Positions 23,441 through 33,600 of a stretch of 64,000 nucleotides of DNA are shown here, piece after piece. The notes under the pieces were generated by a model. It was not told the origin of the DNA and did not search any database. It worked only from the letters and a program-made list of their open reading frames with translations. The translations under genes were made by a program, and so were the position numbers. Source of the stretch: Calliopsis andreniformis (Eukaryota > Arthropoda > Insecta > Hymenoptera > Andrenidae); NCBI RefSeq assembly GCF_051401765.1, contig NC_135066.1:17277001-17341000 (forward strand), written 5' to 3'. The stretch's first letter is position 1, and each line of letters opens with the position of its first letter.

Positions 23441-25705
23441 TACACGGTGCAGCAAGTTCGATTCGGACAGGGATATGGAAAACGCTGGTCGATTTTCTGT
23501 TAGACGGGGTAGAGGACGCCAGGCGGAAGCAATCTTAAAAATTGCTCCCAACGGCACCGAGCGAAGACCAAGCAAGAGTCGAAGGTTGAACCGGTTGGCT
23601 CACATTGTCGAGCATTCAGGGACCTCGAGTTATACAAGCCGCGGCGGCACTACCGACTCGTTGGCTTCCCGCTGAACCGTACTTCTTTGCATCCCCTCGG
23701 GAACCAAAGTGCAAGATCAACCTGACTGCCATTCTCGCTGCCATTCTGGCCTGCTACTCTAGGATACTTCCACCGCTGGGGCGGCTGACTTCTGTGTGCG
23801 TTTAAGGGTGAGGAGGACAGGGACCCCTACCACCGGAAAGAAAGATCGAGAGAAGAATGGAAAAATATCCGGGCAAGTAGCGAGCTCCGTTCACCCGTTC
23901 TCCGTGCACTCAAGTCATTCGCGCGTTTGCTTCGCTCGACTTGCTCGTTCCGCGACACAGAAGAATACGACGGTTCTTCCTTTTCTTCCGGGAGACTCCG
24001 AGCGTTTCCTCTTCGACGGCCATAAAAAATGATGGCCTGGAGGAAACTGCTTTGGACTAGTCCAGTGGCTCTAGATTTTGGCTTGAGGGTAATACTGCAA
24101 TCTTAGGAATTGCGATTTCAAACGAGTAGAAGTTTGGTAAAAAAGGAATAGAGAAATTGTTAATATAACCCATTGCAATACTTTGACGATTCTGACTTGT
24201 GCACGTTTCATAGTGTCTTCGCTGCCAATTGCGCGATAACGCAAGACGAGAATTCTCTGCAAGTAACCGATCACGCACCATCGCGTGAGGAATCTATGTA
24301 CGTTCAATGGGAGCTCTGTTAGTGGCAGTTTAAGGTAGACACACGTTTCAGATCGGCAGCAAACATGATAACATTACGAAAGAAAATTGTACAGGAAGGG
24401 GCTAAAAGTGTCATAACGCAATAATTGGGATTGATCAGGCCTCCTCAGTTTACTTCCAAAACTACCCCTCAATGGCAGCATACTTGATACTTCTCAATAC
24501 TGCTCCTTAATTAGAAGCAAACATCCAACAACTGAGGAACCCGAATTTTTCTCCAACCTGCAAACTACCCCGACCTTCAACACCTTTAGAACATCTCACG
24601 AAAGTCATTCCTCTACCTCGCGAAAGATCTAACGACGAAGAACAAAACACGATGCAACAGAAGTAAAATGAAACGCAGTGCAAAGCTTAGTTCCCTCTAT
24701 TCTCAGAACGTAACAGGAGCGCTGCATAGGCCCGATGTTTCAATTGAAATGAAATAATTAATTTCTTAATCAGTGGAAGTTGCATTGAGGCCAGCCGCGC
24801 GCAAAGACGCGAGGCCACAAAGGGCAACGCGTGTCGCTGAAAGTATTCGTTTGTCTGACGGCACGACAGGCGTTTCTTTCTCCGGTTTTTCGGTGAGATC
24901 CACCGAAGCGGAGCCGCCCCTACGCGGCTGAGTCGCGGCCCTCCGCGAGGCAAGTCACGGGTCACTATTACTATACAAATTACCCGCCAATTAGTGACTG
25001 GTGGCTGTTTGAACTGCGTTAATTAATGAACGTAAACGGGAAAGTTCACGGCGGCGGCACGATTTTTTCCTTTGCCGAGCAAGGAAAGAAGAGAAAGCGT
25101 ATAGCGCGCGCGAGATCTCTACCAACAGCGGTGGCGCGCGGGCGCGCTCACGCGCCCTCTCTTGTGTCTCTGTGGAGGTCGGTGGGCTGCCTCGACGAGG
25201 GTGTCGAGATCTTCTTGGACGATACACTGTAACACGTTCTTAATAGTCTCTTTGAATCGCGTCGCTTGCCAGCCGACGAGGAGTTGTACACACCTCTTCG
25301 CGGCTCTCTCCCCTTCTTCCTTCTTCGCCTTCTCACGCTTGCGTCAGACCACTTTTAGTATCGACCCCCTTAATTAATTATCGGTACCGCGTTAGCATTC
25401 TATGCTGCGCGACGGTTAACTTTCAGCACGACGTCGCAACGATCACGAAGGAAAAATTATCTTTGCATTCCCTGCGCGGTGGGATGCGAATTAACCGGAA
25501 ATCGAGGGTGTTCGAGTCGTGAGTTCGATTGGAAATGTAGAAATCTTTAGCTGAAAATTTGAAGTACCAGAGGAATGATAATTAAACATGGAATTTTAGG
25601 AATTTGAATTTGGAAGAGATTTGAAAATGTGTAGTGCGTTTGGTATTAAAATTTTAGGGTAGTATGCTAGTTAATTGATTATTTAAGTTTTTACTTACTT
25701 ATATC
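23441..25705. other. last part of large intron before the coding exon
   Basis: 23441-24050 is GC-rich, 24051-24660 is an AT valley ending A/C-rich, and 24661-25540 is a GC island. The island contains AATTAG and TTAATTAATGA sites (24989-25028) and a 7-base inverted repeat GTCACTA/TAGTGAC (24961-24967 and 24992-24998). From 25541 the sequence is AT-rich up to the splice acceptor. No upstream prospero exon is present. Confidence 0.55.
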
Positions 25706-25722
25706 TGTTTTTTATTTTTCAG
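25706..25722 (+). promoter_or_regulatory. splice acceptor with polypyrimidine tract
   Basis: A run dominated by T (TGTTTTTTATTTTTC) leads directly into AG at 25721-25722. The reading frame of the Prospero match fixes the junction. Confidence 0.93.
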
Positions 25723-25867
25723 GGAGTTCTATTACATCCAAATGGAGAAATACGCGAGGCAAGCGGTTTCAGAGAATGTGAAGAACGTTGATGATCTTAG
25801 GGTCGGGGGTGACTCGGAAATTTATCGAGTACTCAACCTTCACTACAACCGAAATAACCACATTGAG
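25723..25867 (+). CDS. pros: prospero, penultimate coding exon (end of homeodomain, start of Prospero domain)
   Basis: The exon starts after TTTTTCAG at 25721-25722. Its first G completes a split codon, probably the Arg of the conserved NFR, and 48 codons follow, from [10 protein letters not shown] to YNRNNHIE. It ends at 25867 in phase 0 before a GTAAGG donor. This matches the segment of Prospero directly after WFSNFR: the C-terminal half of homeodomain helix 3, then the start of the Prospero domain. In this family the homeodomain and Prospero domain fold as one DNA-binding unit, and the Prospero domain masks a nuclear export signal. Prospero is a nuclear factor that represses neuroblast self-renewal genes and activates differentiation genes. 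The residues SENVK carry Asn where Drosophila Pros and vertebrate Prox1 have Gly (from memory), a mild oddity. The exon carrying WFSN and the base-contacting Asn is not in the window. Confidence 0.97.
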
Positions 25868-27463
25868 GTAAGGAAATTTCAGTATCTACTTAAACACTTC
25901 TCTAACTCTTCTCGCACTCTGAACTCAATTTTCGACACAGAAAAGTACCTACATTTTCTCTATATAGGTCTAAGAATTAAGGATTAAATAACTGGCATAT
26001 AAAATCAATAATCACTTCCTATATCTATTCCATCTATCGCTCTTTAAAAAATCCCCTAAAACTTCAATTCCACTAATAAAATATACACAGAAATCTGAAG
26101 ACTCGAGCAAACACAATCTAAAAAATTTGTGTTTTTAACCTGTCACGATCTCAAATACATCGACTCGATATAACGAAGACCACTTACACCCCTTCGAGCA
26201 CGAAACCATTTCAAGCGCCGCGAGTTGCGGAACAGAATTCCGTTTACGCGTCGCTGGCCGTCAAAAAATCTCGCATTTCCTCCGCGAATCGTTTCGTACG
26301 TCACTCTTCCATTGTAGGTCGCAATTTACTTTCGCCAGTGGTAACGACTGGCCGATTGTATTTTCGCGGCGGTCGCGTGACGGCGCGTACGTGCACATGC
26401 TAAAGCAGCTATTTAATAATTATTTAACGAGTCTCCGGTGGAAACTCGAGGCTCCATTCTTCCTTCGCTCTGTTACAATCGCGGGCCCGCTTGTCGCGTA
26501 ATTAATTACTCGTGTTCGTTAATAACCCAAACGTACTAATTATAAGTGGGAAACTCTTAGAGTGCTCGCGCAACGCGTCGCTCGTTAAGCGATACGTAAC
26601 ATCGCTTTAATTCTTCGGATCCGCGGGGCCTCCTTCGCCCGGCCGGTAATGAACGCGGAGAAATTATCTTTCTCGTTCGCGCGACGCGGATATTTTCCTC
26701 CCGCGTTCGGGATTCCTCCGCTCGTCGGCAAACTCGTCGATTGACTCTTTTGACGCTCCTCTCCGCGTGAAACGCGAGTTTACTACGCTGCTGAGCTTCC
26801 CGTCTTTGTTTCTCCTTTCCCCTTACACATGGAATAGTAAAATTGAGAAATAACAGTATGTAATGTTCTTCCGATCGAGAACAATTTTTATTTATTTAGG
26901 AAATCAAGTTTTGAGGAAACATTCGACCGAGATTGGAATCACTTGATAATTCAATTTATATTTAAGTTAATTTATAGGGGAAGAGTACTGTACGATATTT
27001 TTAGGTTCAAGTTGGTAGAGTTAATGAGGAATAGGAATTACAAATATTTATAGTACAATGAAAAAGTCTTTAGATTTTTTTAATTCGCGGTAGTTATCGT
27101 GGGGCGCTTGAAACGTAATAAGTAGAAGTGGTCAGTGGCTAGTCAGGCATGTTTCAATAGACTTTTGAATATTTCATTGGCTTATTCAGTATCCTATTCT
27201 ATCGAATTTTTATTATTAAATTCTTATGTCTTTGAAATTTCAATTTTGAGAATGTTGTATAGTCTTTGAAAATTCCTTTAGAATATATCTCAGATTCACA
27301 TGTAGAAATATTTCAAATATCCTTCACTGGTATATCCTTACTTTGATCTACTATCACTAATAACAGTAAATACATTCTTTAAAAGAACTTCTCCATTTGT
27401 GAGTCAAGTCCAAGGTACCCCCAGATTCGAAGTTAAGTCTAACGAAGTCAATGATGATTTCAG
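25868..27463 (+). other. pros: final intron of prospero, 1596 bp, GT-AG
   Basis: The intron has a U2-type donor GTAAGG and an acceptor GATTTCAG, and sits in phase 0 between Glu and Val codons. Its ends are AT-rich (25868-26150 and 26820-27463). Its middle, about 26160-26820, is a GC-rich, CpG-rich island with several homeodomain-type sites: TAATTA at 26417-26422 and 26537-26542, and TAATTAATTA at 26499-26508. That is the texture of a conserved regulatory element rather than of an unused spacer. No internal coding exon is evident. Confidence 0.93.
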
Positions 27464-27643
27464 GTACCGAGTAACTTCAGGTACGTCGTGGAACAGACGC
27501 TAAAAGAGTTCTTCAAGGCGATTCAGGGCGGCAAGGACACCGAGCAAAGCTGGAAGAAGTCCATCTACAAGGTGATCTCGAGGCTGGACGACCCGGTGCC
27601 GGAGTACTTCAAGACCCCGAACTTCCTGGAGCAGCTCGAATGA
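27464..27643 (+). CDS. pros: prospero, last coding exon (rest of Prospero domain, stop)
   Basis: The exon follows the acceptor GATTTCAG, starts in phase 0 with Val-Pro-Ser-Asn-Phe-Arg, and runs 59 codons to TGA at 27641-27643. It carries the family hallmarks in order: REFF-like [12 protein letters not shown], the near-invariant [12 protein letters not shown], then DDPVPEYFK and the C-terminal NFLEQLE. The protein ends where insect Prospero proteins normally end, so the C-terminus is intact. These residues build the four-helix Prospero domain that packs on the homeodomain and extends its DNA contacts. Codon use is GC-rich at third positions (AAG, GAC, CTG, GTG), in contrast to the AT-rich intron just upstream. 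I see no frameshift or premature stop. The E|V intron position between the two exons is clear from the joined reading frame. Confidence 0.98.
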   Translation, partial: VPSNFRYVVEQTLKEFFKAIQGGKDTEQSWKKSIYKVISRLDDPVPEYFKTPNFLEQLE

Positions 27644-30600
27644 ATTAGGAGGTCGCGTGGCTCTTGCTCTTCGTGGTGCGCGGGCTCACCAGCGCTCGTC
27701 GGCTCCCGTTAAAAACCCATGGAAAACGGAAGGAAAGGAAAGCGACAAGTGTGAACCTTGGACGAAGATGATGGGAAGACAGAAGAGGAACGGCCCAAGC
27801 GAGGAAGGATCGCATCCGCCAGGAGGTACACGTCCTTCGCGTAAAGCGCGTTCAGGTATCCTTAAAAAAGCTAACATATCGCAGAACGAGCGTGAGAGGT
27901 AGACGCGAGCGAGAAATAGGGAAAAACGATAAAACGAGGTTAGGGACATAGGAAGGCGATCACGCGCGTTTCGGGCGCGTGGCGCGTTTGTCAAGGAACC
28001 GAGCGAGGAACGCGACACGCACGGAGGCATCGATCATCAGCAGGGACGATGAGGAGTGCCGACGAAGGATCAGGCTGTGACCTAATCACGTGACGAACGC
28101 GTCGTCGCGCGGGACGGGTGGATGAACCGATGTTTCTCTTACGCTTCGTGCCTTCTAATTCCTCACCGAGGGCCCCTCGGCCCTCGGTACCTCCACAGTT
28201 ACTTCCGGCGAGGCCACGAACCGTCCACCCCGTTCTCGCCGCGACGACTCGGACACCGAACACTATCGAAACCGACGGTCTTGGGAGGCAGCGAAACAAA
28301 AAAACGAAAAGAACGAAAGTGAGAGCGAGAAATAAAGAGTGACAGAATCAGAAAGAAGAAAGCAGGACGGAAGCGTGGTCAACGAACGGCAAGGATTACA
28401 ACAGCGACATCAAACACACGGATACCAACAGCTTCGAGCGTCGAGTAATCGTTTCAATTTGTTGCGTACTGTTCACGATTCAACGCCTAATTTGTAAGAA
28501 CGCGCACGGTGTCGTAATTCAGGGGGAGGGAGTTTGAACGAAAGGAACCGCGACGACGAGCGACGGCACAGGCTTTTCTCCCGTTCGAGCGAAGAGAAAC
28601 GAGGTGTACGGCTGCCCGTTTTTGTCCATATTTTAGAGGAGCCAATTGATGCACTATTATTGTCTGACGGTGGAGCGAGAGATCCGCTGGACGGATCCTC
28701 CGCAGCTTCCGGCTGAGAGGCAGAAGAGGAACCCTTCTCGGTGGATCTTCGGGAACGACTCGAAACGGACGCGTTCGTCCTCCGTTTCGAGCCGTTTTAG
28801 GCCGCTTAGGATGACAACGATGGCCAGTTTTCGCACGGCATTCGTCACGCCGTGTGCCTCGTGCTCTTTCTCTTGTGTCGTTCGACCGCGCCGCCGTCGA
28901 TCGTCGTCTCGGCGACTATCTTCTCTTTTTTCCAGCAGGGTTCCCTGTGGTTCACTCGAATCGATGGGAACGTGACAGATCCACGCGTCACGATACTTCC
29001 TCCCCTGCGCAGCGGATGCGAGCATCGTTCGATGGATAACGTCCGGTCGTACACGGGGCGACCCGTGGCCGACCAACCAGGATCTCGATCCTTTCTTCTT
29101 AAGTTGTACATATAGAATTGTTTGAGACGACCGCACCGTGCAATGGCGGGTTCGAGATCGAGACGTGAGAACAACGCTTGGCTCGGTTGAACGTTAATGG
29201 CGGACGCCGCCAACTCGGAGGAGCGCCTGTCAAGGGAGGCCTTGGCGCGGCCGCGACGGAGCCGAGCGTTCGCGTCCTGTTTCCGTGACAACGATGACTC
29301 CTGATCGTTATTATTTTTTTCTTGGCTTCTGGATGCCGTACAACGTCGACGGGAAAAATGAAACGGATGAATAGACGAAACGGAGGAATGTGGAACGGAG
29401 CAGTAAGACCGCGTTACATTGAACGAACGGGACAGTGCACGGATCGTATTACGCGTGTAACAATTACGTAGAGATGTTTTTTAAATTGATGGTTAATTGA
29501 TATATTATAAACGAGGTTAGGCTAGTCGCAGTGGCAGGAGTACGAGTAGCAGGGACGACAAAAGGGAAGGGCGAACGATAGTTTAGGACTGGTCCAGGGC
29601 CGGGCTGATTTTAAGCGTTATTGATAATAGGGAAACTCGGGGGATGATAGATGCGAAACGTTGAGAGGAGAAAATGTAGAAGAAAGAAAATTAATTGAGC
29701 AAGCCGGTGTGTAACTATATAACAAAAGTAGATTTTATTTAAAAAAGATGAAAAACGTATATGTATATATATAATTGCATCAAATTATATGTATATATAT
29801 TAGACTTAACGAGACGAAAGACGGATGTTGGCGCGATTTGAATCGCGTTAAAGGATGCGCGACAGAAGGATAAACGACCCTATACCTCCCTTATCCCTCT
29901 TCTATCCGACACCTATTATACGACCACACTACACACATTCCTACAGACGATACACGAGCGTACACACACACGTACACACGCTGAGACAAATGCTTGAAAA
30001 TGGTTAAATCGCGAGAAATCCGACGCAGGCTATGTGTTCTTATCGCACTTTATTTTCTTTTCCGCTATAGAAGGTTTGTAGATAATTCAATCGGACGGTA
30101 TAATTATAATTATAAATATTATATATATATATATATAATATATGAATCTCGGGTGGTAGCGAGTCCCTGTAACTTAACCTACTTACTTTTATCGATACTA
30201 TTAATTTTCCACCACTGTTACCATTATTCTCGCTAATATGTGCACTATTATTATTATTGTATCTATTATTATTATTACTGCTTATTATCATTATCATTAT
30301 TATTACGATTATTAGTACTATTATTATTAGTTTGTGTTACGAGCATTCCCCCGATACGTGACAACTTTATTTGATGGAGTATCGTCATCGATTGTCAGTC
30401 GATTTAGCCCGTCACGTAACGTCATTATTAGCACGTCCCTTTTGCGTCGCGAGAACAACACGAGCAACTCGCTCCTTCCCTGTTCCCGGTGTCCTGTCCT
30501 CCCCCCTCACCCATTCGACCCCACTTTGCATATCTCTTACCCCTATACTTTTAGGAGTTAATCCCCTTACCACGCACTCCTCTCGACCCCACCCAATCTT

Positions 30601-30915
30601 CGACGACATATTGTCTACGTTCTGGCATTTAGTTACTCATTGTATTTAGTTATTGTATCATTTATGAATTATTATTATTATTATTATCATCATCATGATT
30701 AAGCATGCAGTGTACACGGCAGAGAGAAAATTAAAGAGAGAAGCAACACACGATTATAAACACGTACACACACGTTTTTTTTTTGTAAGCGGTGAGTCTT
30801 AACCTAGTCACGAGTCACTATTTTTTAATTTTAACGGTCTATTGATTATTATTTTATTTATTATTATTATTATTATTATTTACGGCAAATAAAAGCGAGA
30901 CATCGGATTTCAGTT
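27644..30915 (+). other. pros: prospero proximal 3' UTR
   Basis: This unspliced-looking stretch runs from the TGA to the AATAAA at 30888-30893. The first 2 kb (to about 29400) is GC-rich and CpG-rich. The rest becomes rich in A/T with TTA-type simple repeats (30243-30330, 30668-30700, 30846-30880), a CA tract (29961-29979) and AT runs. Pumilio-type octamers (TGTANATA) occur at 29105-29112, 29762-29769, 29790-29797 and 30077-30084, so Pumilio control of the mRNA is plausible. The short open frame right after the stop (27657-27902) shows no protein family and is taken as UTR. Confidence 0.85.
30243..30342. repeat. (TTA)n-type simple sequence
   Basis: Repeated TAT/TTA units with interruptions such as TCATTATCATTA. 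Similar blocks recur at 30668-30705 and 30846-30881 in the same 3' UTR. Confidence 0.85.
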
Positions 30916-30945
30916 GTCCTTTGTTGTGTGCGTTCTGTTCTTCCA
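30888..30945 (+). terminator. poly(A) signal AATAAA with GU-rich downstream element
   Basis: AATAAA lies at 30888-30893. About 20-25 bases later comes a GT-rich element (TTGTCCTTTGTTGTGTGCG, about 30913-30931), followed by more T-rich sequence. The spacing is what cleavage factors expect, with cleavage predicted near 30910. This is the best-formed proximal end for the prospero mRNA and gives a 3' UTR of about 3.3 kb. Confidence 0.8.
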
Positions 30946-33600
30946 TTTTTGTAACCCTCTCCACCCCAACCACCTCGATTTCGAAATTTGTATAAAAAAG
31001 AAACTAAAAGAGAGAGAGAGAAAGAGAGAAAGAAGTCTCGAGCTGAAACGTTTCGAACTTTCGACTGCCAACCAGGCCTACCTTCTTCTGTCCATATAAA
31101 CGAAACTCTCTTCTCGAGGAAGGCAGAGGCGATTTCCGGTCACCGGAAACCAGCGAACTTCGGACCGAGTCGTGACGAATAGGGCACGTAACGAGGCTTC
31201 TCGTTTCGTCCACGTAGATGAAGAAATTTAATGTTTCAGAGGGACGTGGGAAATTTCGAACATTTCGACTGTTAGACGACTAGAGATAGTGTGGCCTAAA
31301 TTAGTATCTCCTTCGGCGCTGGCCTAAGCCTTTTTGGTCTAAACAAACGTTTCACGGGGATGGGGAAAAATGGTAGAAAATTTCGTGGAAAACGACGACA
31401 ATGTACCTGCGCGCGCGTCGAGCCTCGACGTTTCGGGACCGCGACTTCCGGTGATGCGCGTCGCTTCTGCCGATTCCTCGTCTTCGATTCGGTTTCAGTT
31501 CCTATGTTACTCGCACCTGTAATCAGTGATAATGCCACTCCCAAGGGGGGAAGATTTAGCAAGTTGGTCCCGAGAGAGATTTAATCTACCAATGCGCGAT
31601 TAGCACAGATATCGTTTTGCAAAATCTGCAAAGGAATTCTGGCTATTTTCGATTTATTTCGTGTGAATGGCCTAGGTACTGAACACTTGTGTAGGTATTT
31701 TGAGAAATAGTCAAAATAGAAATTCGATTAAATATAGTTAAAATTAAAGATAGTTAAGTGAGATGTAAAATTTGTGTTTCAGTGTTTATTAATTATTTGA
31801 TGAATCTGAGTCTCCTTGGAACTTTTTTAAATTAAGTGTCTTCAAATATTGAATAACAGTACTGTTAATTTTCAATGATTTCATTAGAATAAGAAAGCTG
31901 TTCAGTAAAAAGGACATTCACCAAATCGAGCACCTTGAACAACGGAAAGTAACCTTCGATTAGGCGGAAAATAGATTTATTAACACTATTTAGGTGAATT
32001 GAGTCGCCGCGAACGAGTATAATCGATAAATTATTTAAAGTATCGTGGAAATTAGTCTATATAAAATATTGAACTTATTTTCGCAAGTTTATCGTTCTCT
32101 TAAACGCACGTATATAGCGTGCATAAATCAACGAAATTGCAATTTCTCTGATTTCCTGCAAAATTGCGAAATTCTAGCGCGCCTCGCGGACGCATTCGTG
32201 GATTAAACCGATTCTAACCGCTTCACGCGTCAACATCTTTCTCAGAACGAAGCATCCTCACGAAAGCCCACCGAAAATCTTCACTAATAAGAAACCAAGC
32301 CTCTTCAGAAACAGTGAACAACAATTTCATACATTTTCCAACATTTCTAAATTCCTCAACAATTACAAAATTACTATACGAAAGAAAACATGAAATTAAA
32401 CAACCTAACTAAAAAAAAAGAATCACACAAAATCACTTTTTCTCTGGAGAGGTCATAAACCCATAAGTCTAATTAACAAAGTCTCATACCACCAATAACA
32501 GCCAACAAATCAGCAAGCACCCTGATACTCCGCATATTCTTGCGACACTGATAACCAACCAATGTAAGCCAACCGATACCAGAAGTGTAACAAGCATAAT
32601 TACAAAGGAAGCCGCCCAGCAATAGTACCGATTCGTACCAGCCAATAACCGAACTCGATTCAATCGCATGCTCATCCGGAAGCAGAAGCACGCCAACAGT
32701 TGACCGACAGTTTACGCGGCCAGGCGACCCAGCCTGGCGCCTCTAGACGACGAACGTCCGATCGAAGTCCATAGAATTCCCGAAAAATCCCGAGTCGTCC
32801 TTCTCATCGCAAAACAGTGACCCGCCCGCGCGGGCGGGCGTTCCTTTGAAACGAGACACGCAGCAGAACTTCTCCGTCAGAGCCGAGGAAAGCATTCGTC
32901 GAGGCGTGGGCAACGGTACCGCGCAACGGGAGACGATTTTCGATTTATTTTCTCCGTCGACCGCGGATCGAGGGTCCCGGCGCGAAGGACGAACCGCCAC
33001 GGATCACGGTAACGAATCGCGAACACGCGCACGAATCCTGAGGAAGAGCGAACGAGGTCTGGAGCCAGCGTCCTGCTCGCCCTGTGCCCTGCAACGAGTC
33101 GCAGATTTCGAATTCAGCGCGTCCGAGCGCCTGGAGTCCACGACAGAGGGGGCCTCGAAAGGGTCCCAGCTCGTGGGCCCGCGTGGACGTCACGCGGGAC
33201 AAATACGACAACCGTGGTGACGGCCCCGCGGAAGGGGCGCCGCGAGGCAGAGTTGAGGGCCCTGGCGAGCTGACAGGTGCTGGTGGAGACTGTTCACGGA
33301 ACAAAGGGGATTTTTCCTATGCCGACGAAAATATCTTCACACGGACCAAGAGAGTCCGCGCGATCCTGTTCGAGGTATGACAACGACGAAGGAGGAGAAA
33401 GTGGACGACGACGAAACCGCGAAAGGATGAGTGAACGGAACGGAATGCCGATCGACTCGCCGTTATTACGTTTTTTTGCGCGGCGCGGGGCCGAGGCATG
33501 GAGAAACGAGTATGACGTGAGCGGAAGTGTGAAGGTAACGACGGGCAAAACGGACAGAGAGCGTAAGGCGGAGATGATTGATGGGAAACGATAATGCATA
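30946..33600. other. post-poly(A) region: island, AT valley, island
   Basis: 30946-31600 is mixed. 31600-32500 is an AT valley starting G/T-rich and ending A/C-rich. 32700-33600 is CpG-rich with a perfect 18-base palindrome. The two hydrophobic minus-strand frames at about 32473-32696 fall in the A/C-skewed flank and are not believed to be genes. Confidence 0.5.
32821..32838. repeat. perfect 18-bp GC palindrome
   Basis: CCCGCCCGCGCGGGCGGG equals its own reverse complement. It is 100% GC and lies beside otherwise ordinary sequence. Confidence 0.95.

Larger units (their letters stand above)
1..25722 (+). other. pros: large intron of prospero (5' end outside window)
   Basis: No coding exon is recognisable upstream of 25723. 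I looked for the preceding homeodomain exon, which must encode WFSNF, by checking TGGTTC and TGGTTT sites on the + strand; none continues as the required codons. The acceptor at 25721-25722 has a T-rich tract at about 25706-25720. The donor is therefore probably left of base 1, making this intron longer than 25 kb. An unrelated short exon or non-coding RNA inside it cannot be excluded. Confidence 0.75.

Noticed and set aside
25868..25875. Possible U12-type intron between the two prospero exons
   Set aside because: The donor is GTAAGG and the acceptor TTTCAG, ordinary U2 type. No U12 donor or branch motif was seen.
27657..27902. Open frame just after the prospero stop
   Set aside because: Starts 14 bases after the TGA, charged and low-complexity, no family; taken as 3' UTR.
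28330..28336. AATAAA in GC-rich early 3' UTR
   Set aside because: No GT/T-rich downstream element. The same applies to AATAAA near 37830, 38600, 52740 and 56367.
29140..29165. GGTTCGAGATC, resembling a tRNA B box
   Set aside because: Does not fit the GGTTCGANTCC consensus and no cloverleaf arms are found around it. The similar GGATCGAACTC at about 49613 was rejected for the same reason.
32473..32696. Hydrophobic minus-strand frames that look like membrane segments
   Set aside because: They lie in the A/C-skewed flank of an AT valley. Its complement is G/T-rich and automatically encodes Leu/Val/Gly/Cys. Two frames are open together.
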